Origin: Tepidimonas ignava
GTDB taxonomy: Bacteria; Pseudomonadota; Gammaproteobacteria; Burkholderiales; Burkholderiaceae_C
Length of the DNA: 64,000 nt
NCBI RefSeq assembly: GCF_004342625.1
Contig: NZ_SMAH01000004.1
Location: 1-64,000 of the forward strand
Direction of reading: 5' to 3'
Notes under the pieces: model-generated
What the model was told of the DNA's origin: nothing
Database searches by the model: none
What the model saw: the letters and a program-made list of their open reading frames with translations, nothing else
Shown here: positions 51,179 through 63,071 of the stretch, piece by piece
How the letters are laid out: the number at the start of each line of letters is the position of its first letter
Numbering within the stretch: the stretch's first letter is position 1
Program-made: the position numbers and the translations under genes

Positions 51179-52672
51179 TCACGGGCGCACCAGCACCCAC
51201 TGCGCCCATTCGCCGCGGCGCAACAGCAACGTCACCGGCCGCCCTTTGGGCAGCGCCGCGGTGAGGCGCTCGAAGTCCGCCACGCTGCCCACCGGCTGGT
51301 TGCCCACGCCGACGATGACGTCGTCGGGCTGCACGCCTGCCGCCGCCGCAGGGCCGCTGGCTTCGACCACCCGCACGCCACCCCCGACTTTGAGCTGGCG
51401 CCGCTCGGCCGCGCTCAGTTCGCGCACCGTCAGGCCCAGCGGCGCGGCCTTGGCCGGCTCGCTGCGCGCGGGCTTGGCCTCCTCGTCGTCGAACGTGCCC
51501 ACCGTCACCGTCACGGTGCGGGTGGCCCCACGGCGCCAGACCTCGACCGCGGCCTTGGTGCCGGGCTTGGTGTTGCCGACGATGCGCGGCAGGTCCACGG
51601 ACTGCTCGATGGCCTTGCCGTCGAAGCGCAGGATGATGTCGCCCGGCTCGATGCCCGCCTTGGCCGCGGGCGAGCCGTCCTCGACCCCGCGCACCAGCGC
51701 GCCGGCCGCCTTGGGCAGCCCGAGCGACTCGGCCACCTCCTTGTCCACCGGCTCGATGGCCACCCCGATGCGCCCGCGGGTGACCTTGCCATGCGCCTTG
51801 AGCTGTTCGGCCACGCGCACCGCCTCGTCGATCGGGATCGCAAAACTGATGCCCATGAAGCCGCCGGAGCGCGAGTAGATCTGGCTGTTGATACCGACCA
51901 CCTCACCGCGCATGTTGATCAGTGGCCCGCCGGAGTTGCCCGGGTTGATGGCCACGTCGGTCTGGATAAACGGCACGAAGTCGCCCGTCTCGCGCTGTTT
52001 GGCGCTGACGATGCCGGCGGTGACGGTGTTGTCCAGGCCAAACGGCGAGCCGATGGCCATCACCCACTCGCCCACCTTGAGCCGGCCAACGTCGCCGATG
52101 CGCACGGGCTTCAGCCCGGTGGCGTCGATTTTGACCAGCGCCACGTCGGTGCGCTTGTCCGCCCCCACGACGCGCGCTTTGAACTCGCGCTTGTCGCTGA
52201 GGGTGACGATGACCTCTTCCGCGCCGTCGACGACGTGCGCGTTGGTCATGATGTAGCCGTCGGCGCTGAAGACGAAGCCCGAGCCAACCCCGCGCTGACG
52301 CCGCTGCCCTGCGCCATCGTCGTCATCGCCACGCGGACCGCGCGGCCCCACGCCCGGGGGCAGCGGAATGCCGAAGCGGCGGAAAAACTCCTGCATTTGC
52401 TCGTCCGGCGTGCCCAACTGGGGCGCGCGGCTGACGCGCTCGACCGTGCGGATGTTGACCACCGACGGCCCCACTTCCTCGACCAACACGGTGAAGTCGG
52501 GCAGACCGCTCAAGCGTGGCGCCGGCGCGGTGGCGCTGGCGCCTGGGTTGGTGGGCTGGGCGTCCACGCGCGGCTGCACCGCGGCCCACAACAGCGCGAC
52601 GCTGGCCGCCAGCGTCACGGTCATCGGCGCCCAGCGGCGCCACACAGGTTGCAAGGGTTGGAAATGCGACAT
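51179..52672 (-). CDS. mucD: DegP/MucD-type periplasmic serine protease
   Basis: HtrA-family protease and chaperone that handles misfolded envelope proteins. The 497-residue protein has a signal segment (about 17-38), the catalytic His in MTNAHVVDG, the Asp in RTDVALVKID and the Ser in INPGNSGGPL (about 233-242), then two PDZ domains (about 288-375 and 405-490). It follows rseB, as mucD does in Pseudomonas, and is a likely member of the sigma-E regulon. The ATG at 52670-52672 follows an AGGTGAG ribosome-binding site. Confidence 0.95.
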   Translation of the reverse strand: MSHFQPLQPVWRRWAPMTVTLAASVALLWAAVQPRVDAQPTNPGASATAPAPRLSGLPDFTVLVEEVGPSVVNIRTVERVSRAPQLGTPDEQMQEFFRRFGIPLPPGVGPRGPRGDDDDGAGQRRQRGVGSGFVFSADGYIMTNAHVVDGAEEVIVTLSDKREFKARVVGADKRTDVALVKIDATGLKPVRIGDVGRLKVGEWVMAIGSPFGLDNTVTAGIVSAKQRETGDFVPFIQTDVAINPGNSGGPLINMRGEVVGINSQIYSRSGGFMGISFAIPIDEAVRVAEQLKAHGKVTRGRIGVAIEPVDKEVAESLGLPKAAGALVRGVEDGSPAAKAGIEPGDIILRFDGKAIEQSVDLPRIVGNTKPGTKAAVEVWRRGATRTVTVTVGTFDDEEAKPARSEPAKAAPLGLTVRELSAAERRQLKVGGGVRVVEASGPAAAAGVQPDDVIVGVGNQPVGSVADFERLTAALPKGRPVTLLLRRGEWAQWVLVRP

Positions 52673-52763
52673 GAGACTCACCTGAATCCACAACGATCCT
52701 GACCATCGAGCGGGGCCCACGGGCGGCGCTTTCGGGCCGACATGGGGGCGGCGCGCGGCGATG

Positions 52764-53771
52764 TCAAGGTTCACGCTCCAGCGCGGCCAACAGACGCTGC
52801 AGCGTGGCCGCCGGCACTTCACCGACGGCGGTGAGTGTGTGCTCACCCACGCGCAGCGAGCGCACCTGCATCGCGCCGCTGACACGCGCCGGCACCGGCT
52901 CGCCCGCCCCGATGAACAGCGACACCGACGCCAGCCCGTCGGTCAGCACGCATTGCACGGGCGGACGCTCGCGCGACGCCGCGTCCTCGCGCTGCCAACA
53001 CCCCAACCACTGAAAGCCCGGCACACCGGCGTTGAAGCGCCAGCCCAGCGCCTGCAACGTCGTTTTGGTCAAATTGGGCTGTTGCACGCGGTAACCCTGC
53101 GTGTCGGCCATTTGGCGCAGCAGCGCGTCCATGCGCAACGGCACGTCCAGTTGCACGTCGGTGTACGCCATTTGCTCCAGCACCTGGCCGCCCGGCCCGA
53201 CGGTCTGCAGCTTCAGCGCCAGCCCGGTGGTCTGCTCCGACCACACGCGGTAGCCATAGCGCCACTCGTCGCGCGGGGCAAACTCCACCACCCAGGCGTC
53301 CAGCCCGGCCACACGCTGCGCGCCACGCGCCAGCGCGCGGTAGTGCTGGTCCACGTCCAGCCCCGGCACCCGCGACGGCCCGGGAAACAGGCGCAACACC
53401 TCGCGCCGTTCGCGCAGGCCCACTTGCCGACGCGGCCACAGCGTCAGCACCTCGTCGTCGTAGCGCCACGTCACTCGCGCCGGGCCGTTGAGCGCTTCGA
53501 CGCGCTCGATCTGGTGCTGGCCGTCGCACACATGCGTTACGCGCGCGGCGGCCACCTCGTCGCCGCGCGTGACGACGAAGGTGCCGCTGTAGGCGCGGTT
53601 ACGCGTCGCGGCGTACAGCCGCTCCAGCCAACCCGCCACCGTCAACGTCGGCGCCTCGGGTGGCGCCGCCTGCGCCACCGTGGCCCAGGCGAGCCACAGC
53701 GTCAACCAGCCGGCCAACCACCGGGCCGCCAGCGGCGGCCAGCCTGCGCGAACCATGCCTTGGGCGCCCAT
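52764..53771 (-). CDS. rseB: RseB/MucB periplasmic regulator of sigma-E
   Basis: Binds RseA in the periplasm and shields it from cleavage until envelope stress is sensed. The 335-residue protein has a signal peptide ending near AQA (about 36), the N-terminal lipoprotein-like beta domain with YSGTFVVTRGDEVAAARVTH (about 63-82), and a smaller C-terminal domain (about 235-335). The ATG at 53769-53771 lies four bases after rseA; an alternative is 53756. Long frames covering this region upstream to 54146 are not coding. Confidence 0.9.
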   Translation of the reverse strand: MGAQGMVRAGWPPLAARWLAGWLTLWLAWATVAQAAPPEAPTLTVAGWLERLYAATRNRAYSGTFVVTRGDEVAAARVTHVCDGQHQIERVEALNGPARVTWRYDDEVLTLWPRRQVGLRERREVLRLFPGPSRVPGLDVDQHYRALARGAQRVAGLDAWVVEFAPRDEWRYGYRVWSEQTTGLALKLQTVGPGGQVLEQMAYTDVQLDVPLRMDALLRQMADTQGYRVQQPNLTKTTLQALGWRFNAGVPGFQWLGCWQREDAASRERPPVQCVLTDGLASVSLFIGAGEPVPARVSGAMQVRSLRVGEHTLTAVGEVPAATLQRLLAALEREP

Positions 53772-53775
53772 CGCG

Positions 53776-54384
53776 TCAGCGTCCCGGCGTGTCGTACGCC
53801 ACGGTGCGCAAAAAGCCACCTGGCGCCTGCAGCGCCGACGCGCTGCCCCACGCCCGGTGCGCGGCCACCAGGTCGTCCACCTGCGCGTCGCGCGCTGTCG
53901 GCTCGGCCTGCGCCACCGCGGGCGCCGGGGTCGGGGCGGGCGCGCCCGCCAACGTCGACGGCTCGCCCACGATGCCGCCGGTCGGCCCAAGCACCGGCAA
54001 CAGCACCGCCACGACCGCCGCCAGCGCCGCCACCCCGGCCAGCGCGCGCCAACGCCACAACGCGGCGTTGGCCGCGGGGGGCAGCGCGATGCGGCGTTGC
54101 AGCCGCGCTGCCGGCTCTGGTGTGACCTGGGGCTCCTTCGCCACACGGGCCATCACCGCGCGCACAAAGTCCGGGTCGGCCGCGCTCGGTTGGGCCGCTT
54201 CGTGGGCGCGCAGCGCATCGCCGATGCAGCGGTACAGGTCCCAGGCGGCATCGCGCGCCGCAGCGTCCTCGTGGCCCAGCAGACGGTCGAGCTCGTCGGC
54301 CCTGCACTCGCCGTCGTACAGCGCGGACCAACCCAGCCGCCGCGGCTCGGCCGATGGGTTTGACGTGCGACGTGGCATGTTCAT
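53776..54384 (-). CDS. rseA: Anti-sigma-E factor RseA (MucA-like)
   Basis: Inner-membrane protein that holds sigma-E inactive. The 202-residue protein has the cytoplasmic anti-sigma domain with LSALYDGEC-type start (here WSALYDGECRADELDRLLGH, about 19-38), a transmembrane helix (about 114-134), and a periplasmic Ala/Pro-rich tail (about 135-202). The zinc-binding motif of ZAS-type anti-sigma factors is absent, as in RseA. It lies 34 bp after rpoE and just before rseB. Confidence 0.9.
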   Translation of the reverse strand: MNMPRRTSNPSAEPRRLGWSALYDGECRADELDRLLGHEDAAARDAAWDLYRCIGDALRAHEAAQPSAADPDFVRAVMARVAKEPQVTPEPAARLQRRIALPPAANAALWRWRALAGVAALAAVVAVLLPVLGPTGGIVGEPSTLAGAPAPTPAPAVAQAEPTARDAQVDDLVAAHRAWGSASALQAPGGFLRTVAYDTPGR

Positions 54385-54418
54385 AGCGTGTTCACCTGTC
54401 CAGGGTGCGCGGCACCGT

Positions 54419-55060
54419 TCACCATCGCTTGCCCGACTGCCGCTCCAGCATCGGCTTGATGCGCGCCGAGATGGCTTCGCGCGCCCGGAAAATGCGCGAG
54501 CGCACGGTGCCGATCGGGCAGCCCAGCGCCTGGGCAATGTCCTCGTAGCTCAAACCGTCGATTTCGCGCAGCGTGATGGCTTGCGCCAACTCCGGCGGCA
54601 GCGCTTCCACCGCCGCCTGCACGGCTTGCGCGATTTCTTTGCTGGCCAGCACCGCGTCGGGGGTCTCGGCGTCGGCCACCTGCGCCATCAGATCCCATTC
54701 CGTGAGCGAAGTTTCGTCGCCCTCGTCGCCGTTGTGCAGCGCGCTCATCGGCACCAGCGGGTCGCGCTTGAGCTCTTGCAGCGCCTTTTTGGCCGTGTTG
54801 ACCGCGATGCGGTACAGCCAGGTGTAAAACTGCGCATCCCCACGAAACTGGGGCAGCGCGCGCCATGCCCGCACAAAGGTTTCTTGGGCCAGGTCCTGCA
54901 CCAAGTCCTGGTCGCGCACCAGGCGGCCGATCAAGCGCTCGACCCGGCGCTGGTACTTGACCACCAGCAGCTCGAAGGCGCGCACGTCCCCGGCCAACGC
55001 GCGCTGCACCAGCGCGGCGTCGGCATCACCAGGGCGGGGGGCATCGTGGTCGGAATGCAT
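54419..55060 (-). CDS. rpoE: Sigma-E factor
   Basis: ECF sigma factor of the envelope stress response. The 213-residue protein has region 2 (ELLVVKYQRRVERLIGRLV through FVRAWRALPQF) and region 4 with the recognition helix GCPIGTVRSRIFRARE (about 179-194). The order rpoE-rseA-rseB-mucD is the conserved module. A TATAGT hexamer (minus strand, 55083-55088) could be part of its promoter; I could not recognise a clear sigma-E autoregulated promoter. Confidence 0.97.
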   Translation of the reverse strand: MHSDHDAPRPGDADAALVQRALAGDVRAFELLVVKYQRRVERLIGRLVRDQDLVQDLAQETFVRAWRALPQFRGDAQFYTWLYRIAVNTAKKALQELKRDPLVPMSALHNGDEGDETSLTEWDLMAQVADAETPDAVLASKEIAQAVQAAVEALPPELAQAITLREIDGLSYEDIAQALGCPIGTVRSRIFRAREAISARIKPMLERQSGKRW

Positions 55061-55082
55061 GCTGCGGAGACTTGGGCACCGA

Positions 55083-55550
55083 CTATAGCCGCACGGGCGC
55101 GTCACCGGGCAAGGTGAGCGCGCGGCGCAACGCGCGCCATGCGGCGCCGTCTTCGCCGGGGGCGCAGTGCAGCCACCAGACCCGGCCGTCCGAGGCGACC
55201 CCACGCACCAGCAGGCCAGCGCCGGGCAACGGCAACGCCTGCAGGCGCCCCAGCACCCACCCCAGCGGCCGCTGACGGGGGCACCAGCGCCACACGCCAC
55301 CCCCGTCGGGGGTGGGCTCCCAGCGCAGCACGCCAACTTGGGCGCAGCGCACCGACCAACCGGCCCACGCCAGCCAGCCCAGCGACGCGACCGCCCCGGC
55401 CCACCAGGCCAGGCCAAGGCCAGGGTCGTGCCACGCCCACGTGGCCAGCGTCCCCAGCAGCACGGCCGCAGCCGCCCCCAGGCTCAGCCACCCCGGCACC
55501 ACGGCGGCGCGCGCCGGGTGGTGCAGCGCCGCAGCCGCGTAGCAGGACAT
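55083..55550 (-). CDS. Hypothetical small membrane protein
   Basis: A 155-residue protein with two closely spaced hydrophobic helices near the N-terminus (about 19-37 and 43-62) and a basic, Trp-rich cytoplasmic domain. The pattern resembles small YcxB/CptA-like membrane proteins encoded beside sigma-E modules, but I cannot assign a family. It lies 6 bp after fabF and 22 bp before rpoE. No enzyme motif is visible. Confidence 0.6.
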   Translation of the reverse strand: MSCYAAAALHHPARAAVVPGWLSLGAAAAVLLGTLATWAWHDPGLGLAWWAGAVASLGWLAWAGWSVRCAQVGVLRWEPTPDGGGVWRWCPRQRPLGWVLGRLQALPLPGAGLLVRGVASDGRVWWLHCAPGEDGAAWRALRRALTLPGDAPVRL

Positions 55551-55556
55551 GGGGCC

Positions 55557-56801
<1,245 letters not shown>

Positions 56802-56808
56802 CGCAGGC

Positions 56809-57886
<1,078 letters not shown>

Positions 57887-57932
57887 GGCAAGGTTTTCCC
57901 TGTTTGAATGCCCGTGGCACGCGATGCTGGCC

Positions 57933-58886
57933 TCAGGCGGCCAGCAGCGCCTTGACTTCGGTCAACGTGGCCGGATCGTACAGCGCCGCCGCCTGCACCT
58001 GCGGGTCGATGCGCTTGGTCAGCCCCAGCAGCACCTTGCCCGGCCCGCATTCGACGATGGCCTGCGCGCCGCGCGCGCGCAGCGCCTGCACGCACTCCAC
58101 CCAGCGCACCGGGCCGGCGGCCTGGCGCACCAGCGCGTCGCGGATGCGCGCGGGGTCCGTCTCGACCGCCACGTCGATGTTGTTGACCACCGGGATGCGC
58201 GGCGCCTGCAGCGGCACCGTGGCCAGGCGCTCGCGCAGGGCCTCGGCGGCCGGGCGCATCAGGCTCGAATGAAACGGCGCCGACACCGGCAGCGGCAGCG
58301 CCCGCTTGGCGCCACGCGCCTTGAGCACCTCGCACGCCTTGTCCACCGCGGCCTTGGAGCCGGCGATCACGGTCTGCGCCGGGTCGTTGAAATTGACCGC
58401 CTCGACCACCTCGCCGCTGTTGGGCGCCATGCTGGCTTGGGCTTCGGCACAACCGGCGCGCACGGCGTCGGCGTCCAGCCCCAGGATGGCCGCCATCGCG
58501 CCCGCCCCCACCGGCACCGCCTGCTGCATGGCCTGCGCGCGAAACCGCACCAGCGGCGCCGCATCCGCCAGGCTGAGCGCACCGGCCGCCACCAACGCCG
58601 AGTATTCGCCCAGCGAGTGGCCAGCCACGGCGATCGGGTCGGCGCCGCCTTCGGCTTGCCACACGCGCCATGCGGCCACCCCGGCCACCAGCATCACCGG
58701 CTGGGTGTTGGTGGTCAGGGCCAGCGCCTCCTTGGGCCCTTCGTGGATCAGGCGGCCGATGTCCTCGCCCAGCGCGTCGGACGCCTCCTCCAGCGTGGCA
58801 CGCACCACCGGATGGTCGCCCCAGCCGTCGAGCATGCCAACCGACTGCGAGCCTTGGCCAGGAAAAACAAACGCGAATGCGGTCAT
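57933..58886 (-). CDS. fabD: Malonyl-CoA-ACP transacylase
   Basis: Loads malonyl groups on ACP. The 317-residue protein has FPGQGSQSVGML (about 8-19), the catalytic Ser in AGHSLGEYSALVA (about 90-102), the second active-site His in SAPFHSSLM (about 202-210) and the end ALYDPATLTEVKALL. Start at 58884-58886 gives MTAFAFVFPGQG. Lies between fabH and fabG. Confidence 0.97.
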   Translation of the reverse strand: MTAFAFVFPGQGSQSVGMLDGWGDHPVVRATLEEASDALGEDIGRLIHEGPKEALALTTNTQPVMLVAGVAAWRVWQAEGGADPIAVAGHSLGEYSALVAAGALSLADAAPLVRFRAQAMQQAVPVGAGAMAAILGLDADAVRAGCAEAQASMAPNSGEVVEAVNFNDPAQTVIAGSKAAVDKACEVLKARGAKRALPLPVSAPFHSSLMRPAAEALRERLATVPLQAPRIPVVNNIDVAVETDPARIRDALVRQAAGPVRWVECVQALRARGAQAIVECGPGKVLLGLTKRIDPQVQAAALYDPATLTEVKALLAA

Positions 58887-58902
58887 CGAAACGACTCCTT
58901 GC

Positions 58903-59922
58903 TCAGTAGCGCACCAGCGCCGAGCCCCACGTGAAGCCGCCGCCCACACCCTCCAGCATCAGCAGCTGGCCGGGCTGGATGCGGCCGGCGCGCACCGCGT
59001 GGTCCAACGCCAGCGGGATCGACGCCGCCGAGGTGTTGCCGTGCTGATCCACGGTGACGACCACACGCTCCATCGGCAGCTTGAGCTTGCGCGCGGTGCT
59101 TTGCATGATGCGGATGTTGGCCTGGTGCGGAACCAGCCAATCGAGGTCGGCTTCCGTCATGCCCGCCTTGGCCAGCGTGGTGCGGGCGGTCTCTTCCAGC
59201 ACACCGACGGCGAGCTTGAACACCGCCTGCCCGTCCATGCGCAGCAGCGGGTCGCCCAGCACCTGGCCGCCGGCGACCGTGCCCGGCACGCACAGAATGC
59301 CGGTGTGGCGTCCGTCGGCGTGGATGTCGGTGGCCAGCACGCCAGGGCCGCTGCCGTCGTGTTCGGTGGCCTCCAGCACCACGGCGCCCGCGCCGTCGCC
59401 GAACAGCACGCAGGTGGTGCGGTCGTCGAAGTTGAGGATGCGCGAAAACACCTCGGCCCCCACCACCAGCGCGCAGCGCGCCGTGCCGGCGCGGATCAAC
59501 GCGTCGGCCACGGTCAGCGCGTAGATGAAGCCGGTGCACACCGCCTGCACATCGAACGCCGCGGCACCGATCGGCCCCTGCCCCCCTTGCGCCAGCGCCG
59601 CCTCGTGCAGCTTGCGCTGCAGGATGGTGGCGGTGGAGGGAAACACCATGTCCGGCGTGGAAGTCGCCACGACGATCAGGTCCACCTCGTGCGGCTGTCG
59701 GCCGGCGGCGGCCAGCGCCTGCAGGCTGGCCTGCAGCGCCAGGTCGCTGGCCATCTCACCGTCGGCCGCAAAGTGCCGGGCGCGGATGCCGGTGCGCTCG
59801 ACGATCCACTCGTCGCTGGTCTGCAGCCCCCGCTGCGCCAGCAGCGTGGCCATGTCGTCGTTGGTCAGGCGCCGCGCGGGCAGGTGGCTGCCGGTGCCGG
59901 TGATGCGGGCGTAACGGGTCAT
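58903..59922 (-). CDS. fabH: Beta-ketoacyl-ACP synthase III
   Basis: Starts fatty acid synthesis by condensing acetyl-CoA with malonyl-ACP. The 339-residue protein has the catalytic Cys in [13 protein letters not shown] (about 118-130), the His in [12 protein letters not shown] (about 261-272) and the Asn in [12 protein letters not shown] (about 294-305). The length is slightly above the usual 320 because of small insertions such as the GQGPIGA loop. It lies downstream of plsX. Confidence 0.97.
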   Translation of the reverse strand: MTRYARITGTGSHLPARRLTNDDMATLLAQRGLQTSDEWIVERTGIRARHFAADGEMASDLALQASLQALAAAGRQPHEVDLIVVATSTPDMVFPSTATILQRKLHEAALAQGGQGPIGAAAFDVQAVCTGFIYALTVADALIRAGTARCALVVGAEVFSRILNFDDRTTCVLFGDGAGAVVLEATEHDGSGPGVLATDIHADGRHTGILCVPGTVAGGQVLGDPLLRMDGQAVFKLAVGVLEETARTTLAKAGMTEADLDWLVPHQANIRIMQSTARKLKLPMERVVVTVDQHGNTSAASIPLALDHAVRAGRIQPGQLLMLEGVGGGFTWGSALVRY

Positions 59923-59957
59923 CGGTGCATCGCGGTAGGGTTGATCGAAGCGGCGCG

Positions 59958-60995
59958 TCAGTCGCCCGCCGCAGGCGCGGGGACCAGCAGCGGCGCGGCG
60001 TGGGCGATGCCCGCCTGCACGCGCTGCAGCAGCTGCGCACCGGCGGCATCATACGCACGCGCCAGCGCGTGCTCGAACGCCAGCGCGTCGGCCGAACCGT
60101 GGCTCTTGAACACCAAGCCGCGCAGCCCCAGCAGCGCCGCGCCGTTGTAGCGCCGGTGGTCCACCCGGCGCTTGAACGCGCGCAGCACCGGCAAGGCCAG
60201 CAAGGCCACCAGGCGCGTGTACAGGTTGCGCTCGAACTCCTCGCGCAAAAAGCCCCCCACCATCGACGCCAAGCCTTCGCTGGTTTTGAGCGCGACGTTG
60301 CCGACGAAGCCGTCGCACACGACGATGTCGGTGGTGCCTTTGAAGATGTCGTTGCCTTCGACGTTGCCGTGGAAGTTGAGGTCGCCCCGCGCGGCGGCCT
60401 CACGCAACAACTGGCCGGCGCGCTTGATGACGTCGTTGCCCTTGATGACCTCTTCGCCGATGTTGAGCAGTCCGACGCTGGGCTGCGCGCGCCCGCCGGT
60501 GGCCGCCACCAGCGCCGAGCCCATCAGGGCAAACTGCAGCAGGTGTTCGGCGCTGCAGTCGACGTTGGCACCCAGGTCCAGCATCGTCGTGGCGCCGCCG
60601 CGGGCGTTGGGAATCTGGGTGGCGATGGCGGGGCGGTCGATGCCGTCCAGCGTCTTGAGCACGTAGCGCGCGATGGCCATCAGCGCGCCCGTGTTGCCGG
60701 CCGACACGGCGGCGTCGGCTTGGCCGTCACGCACCAGCGTGATGGCCACACGCATCGACGAGTCTTTCTTGCGTCGCAGGGCCACTTCCACCGGGTCGTC
60801 CATGGCGACGACCTCGGTGGCCGGCACCACCGTGCAACGGCCGTCGGCCCACCCGGCAACCTCCTGCAGGGCGTCAGGCAACCCCACCAGCAAGAGGTGA
60901 GCGTGCGGGTGGCTTTGCAGGAACGCCCGACAGGCCGGCAGCGTCACCGCCGGGCCGTGGTCGCCCCCCATGCAATCGACGGCGATACGCACCAC
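59958..60995 (-). CDS. plsX: Phosphate acyltransferase PlsX
   Basis: Forms acyl-phosphate from acyl-ACP for phospholipid synthesis. The protein opens [20 protein letters not shown] and has [13 protein letters not shown] (about 74-86), [11 protein letters not shown] (about 97-107) and [20 protein letters not shown] (about 214-233). The family usually begins at the residue before VRIAVD, so the GTG at 60993-60995 is proposed, giving 345 residues; a TTG at 61007 is an alternative. It lies between rpmF and fabH. Confidence 0.93.
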   Translation of the reverse strand: MVRIAVDCMGGDHGPAVTLPACRAFLQSHPHAHLLLVGLPDALQEVAGWADGRCTVVPATEVVAMDDPVEVALRRKKDSSMRVAITLVRDGQADAAVSAGNTGALMAIARYVLKTLDGIDRPAIATQIPNARGGATTMLDLGANVDCSAEHLLQFALMGSALVAATGGRAQPSVGLLNIGEEVIKGNDVIKRAGQLLREAAARGDLNFHGNVEGNDIFKGTTDIVVCDGFVGNVALKTSEGLASMVGGFLREEFERNLYTRLVALLALPVLRAFKRRVDHRRYNGAALLGLRGLVFKSHGSADALAFEHALARAYDAAGAQLLQRVQAGIAHAAPLLVPAPAAGD

Positions 60996-61049
60996 GTTTG
61001 CGCGCAAGAGGCGGATGCGGCACCGCCGCCGACCCGCCCAGGCGGGTGA

Positions 61050-61232
61050 TCAGGCCGAAGCCTTGGACTTGATGACCTGACGGCCGCGGTAAAAACCGTT
61101 GGGGCTGATGTGGTGGCGCAGGTGCACTTCGCCCGTGGTGGGCTCCACCGCGATGCCGGGCACCGACAACGCCTGGTGCGAGCGGTGCATGCCGCGCTTG
61201 GAGGGCGATTTCTTGTTTTGCTGAACGGCCAT
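61050..61232 (-). CDS. rpmF: Ribosomal protein bL32
   Basis: Small 50S subunit protein of 60 residues with the standard start [19 protein letters not shown] and the [17 protein letters not shown] segment. The zinc-binding cysteines of some L32 proteins are absent, with His residues in that area. The order yceD-rpmF-plsX-fabH is conserved in proteobacteria. Confidence 0.98.
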   Translation of the reverse strand: MAVQQNKKSPSKRGMHRSHQALSVPGIAVEPTTGEVHLRHHISPNGFYRGRQVIKSKASA

Positions 61233-61276
61233 GATCGAATCCTTACCGTGGGTGGGGCTGACAACGAAACTTCATA

Positions 61277-61915
61277 TTATAGCTTGCCGCCTTTGCGCAA
61301 GCTGGCCAGCACCGCAAGCGGTTGGCGCGGCGCGGCAGCCGCATCGTCGCTGACTTTGGCATCGGGCAGGTGGTCCACGGCGCCCAAGCGGTCGCCTGCT
61401 GCCAACGGCAACGGTGTGGGGCACTGCAGGTGGTGCGGCACCAACGGCGCCGCCAGCAGCAGCTCGTCTTCGATCAGGCCCCGCAGGTCGAAGCGTGGGC
61501 CGCTGCGCACCAGCAGATCTTCTTCGCAGTGCTCGTCCTCGGCCTCGGCGGTGGCTTCGTCGGCGACGAACCGAAACCACCGATCCACCTCGAGCGGCTG
61601 CCAGTACGGCTCCAGGCAACGCTGGCACACCAACGGCACCGCGCCGTGGACCTGCAGCCGCAGCCACAGCTGCCGTGCCGCCGGCGCGCCACCCAGCGCG
61701 CGCAGTGCGGCGGCCACCGCCGCGGGCGGCTCGCGCCACTCGGCCCAGACGCGCCAGGCCACGCCGGCGTGGTCACGCGCGTCGAGCTCAGGGGCCTCGG
61801 CGCGCACGCGCGCCAGGCGGTCGATGGGCTGCCGCCCCTCGAGCCACTGGCCGCTGCGCGCCAGCGCATCCAGGTCGATCCAATCGTGCAGGGCGGTGTC
61901 GTGCATGCGGCGCAT
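61277..61915 (-). CDS. yceD: YceD/DUF177 family protein
   Basis: A DUF177 protein of about 212 residues, encoded upstream of rpmF as in other bacteria; in plants and bacteria relatives are linked to 23S rRNA accumulation. The conserved [18 protein letters not shown] motif (about 95-112) and [24 protein letters not shown] (about 132-154) are present. Starts at 61915 ([11 protein letters not shown]) or 61906 are possible; a GGGGG stretch lies three bases before the first and 12 before the second. It diverges from pdxH, with 33 bp between starts. Confidence 0.88.
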   Translation of the reverse strand: MRRMHDTALHDWIDLDALARSGQWLEGRQPIDRLARVRAEAPELDARDHAGVAWRVWAEWREPPAAVAAALRALGGAPAARQLWLRLQVHGAVPLVCQRCLEPYWQPLEVDRWFRFVADEATAEAEDEHCEEDLLVRSGPRFDLRGLIEDELLLAAPLVPHHLQCPTPLPLAAGDRLGAVDHLPDAKVSDDAAAAPRQPLAVLASLRKGGKL

Positions 61916-61948
61916 TATCCCCCGGCGGCGCGTGCGATACTTGCCCGC

Positions 61949-62581
61949 ATGGACATCGCCGCGTTGCGCAAAAGTTACGAAAAGGCCGAGCTGAGCGAGG
62001 AAGCGTCGCACCCCGACCCGCTGCGCCAGTTCGACCAGTGGCTGCAGGAGGCGATCCGCGCCGAACTGCCCGAACCCAACGCGATGACGCTGGCCACCGT
62101 GGGCAGCGACCTGCGGCCCAGCACGCGCGTGGTGCTGATCAAGGGCTACGACGAGCGCGGCATCGTCTGGTACACCAACTACCACAGCCGCAAGGGGCGC
62201 GAGCTGGCCGGCAACCCCTACGCCGCGTTGCAGTTCCACTGGGTGGAGCTGGAGCGCGTGGTGCGCATCGAGGGGGTGGTCGAACCCGTCAGCGCCGAAG
62301 AAAGCGACGCCTACTTCGCCAGCCGGCCGCTGGACCACCGCATCGGCGCGTGGGCCAGCCCGCAAAGCGAGGTGATCGACAGCCGTGCGGTGCTGGTGGC
62401 CAACGCCGCCAAGTACGCGGCGCAATTTCTGATGAACCCGCCGCGCCCGCCGCACTGGGGGGGCTACCGGCTCAAGCCCGACCGTTGGGAGTTCTGGCAA
62501 GGACGCAAGAGCCGGCTGCACGACCGGCTGCGCTACCGGTGGCACGACGGCCAGTGGGTTCGCGAGCGCCTGGCGCCCTGA
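61949..62581 (+). CDS. pdxH: Pyridoxamine 5'-phosphate oxidase
   Basis: FMN enzyme that makes pyridoxal 5'-phosphate, completing the pathway that includes PdxJ in this window. The 210-residue protein begins [20 protein letters not shown] and has [20 protein letters not shown] (about 65-84), ASPQSEVI (about 136-143) and a C-terminal [17 protein letters not shown] (about 181-197). A GATACT hexamer lies seven bases before the ATG with no Shine-Dalgarno sequence, so the transcript may be leaderless. It is the only plus-strand gene in this block. Confidence 0.96.
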   Translation: MDIAALRKSYEKAELSEEASHPDPLRQFDQWLQEAIRAELPEPNAMTLATVGSDLRPSTRVVLIKGYDERGIVWYTNYHSRKGRELAGNPYAALQFHWVELERVVRIEGVVEPVSAEESDAYFASRPLDHRIGAWASPQSEVIDSRAVLVANAAKYAAQFLMNPPRPPHWGGYRLKPDRWEFWQGRKSRLHDRLRYRWHDGQWVRERLAP

Positions 62582-62603
62582 GCCCTGGCGGTCAAGCGCT
62601 GGG

Positions 62604-63071
62604 TCAGTCCCAAGGGCGGATGGCCTGCCCGGCCACCGCGTCCAGCGCGGCGGCATCGACCAGATGCGGGGCCACCTCGCGCAGCGGCACGAGCACAAAC
62701 GCGCGCTGCGCCAGACGCGGGTGCGGCACCGTCAGCCACGGCGACGCGATGCGCGCGCCGCCGTACAGCAGCAGGTCCAGGTCCAGCGTGCGCGGGGCGT
62801 TGCGGTATGGTCGCTGGCGGCCCGCACGCGCCTCCAGCGCCAGCAACGCCTGCAGCAGCGCAGGCGCCGTCAGGTGCGTGCGCAGCGCTGCCACGGCGTT
62901 GCAGTAGTCGGGGCCGTCGGCGTCCACCGGCGCGCTGCGCCACAACCCCGAAGCCGCCACGCAACGGGTCTGCGGCAGCTCGTCGAGCCAACCCAGCGCC
63001 GTGCGCAACCGCGCCGCCGCATCGCCCAGGTTGGCCCCCAGGCCCACGTAGGCCATCACCGCGTCACGCAT
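62604..63071 (-). CDS. folK: 2-amino-4-hydroxy-6-hydroxymethyldihydropteridine pyrophosphokinase
   Basis: Folate-pathway kinase transferring pyrophosphate from ATP. The 155-residue protein has AYVGLGANLGD (about 7-17), the substrate loop LWRSAPV (about 43-49), and RTLDLDLLLYG (about 93-103) with the two metal-binding Asp residues. The ATG at 63069-63071 overlaps pcnB by 8 bp; 63056 is another possible start. Confidence 0.95.
   Translation of the reverse strand: MRDAVMAYVGLGANLGDAAARLRTALGWLDELPQTRCVAASGLWRSAPVDADGPDYCNAVAALRTHLTAPALLQALLALEARAGRQRPYRNAPRTLDLDLLLYGGARIASPWLTVPHPRLAQRAFVLVPLREVAPHLVDAAALDAVAGQAIRPWD

Noticed and set aside
49278-51878. Long plus-strand open frame across lepA and mucD
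   Set aside because: Spans two genes in antisense and has His/Arg/Val-rich shadow composition.
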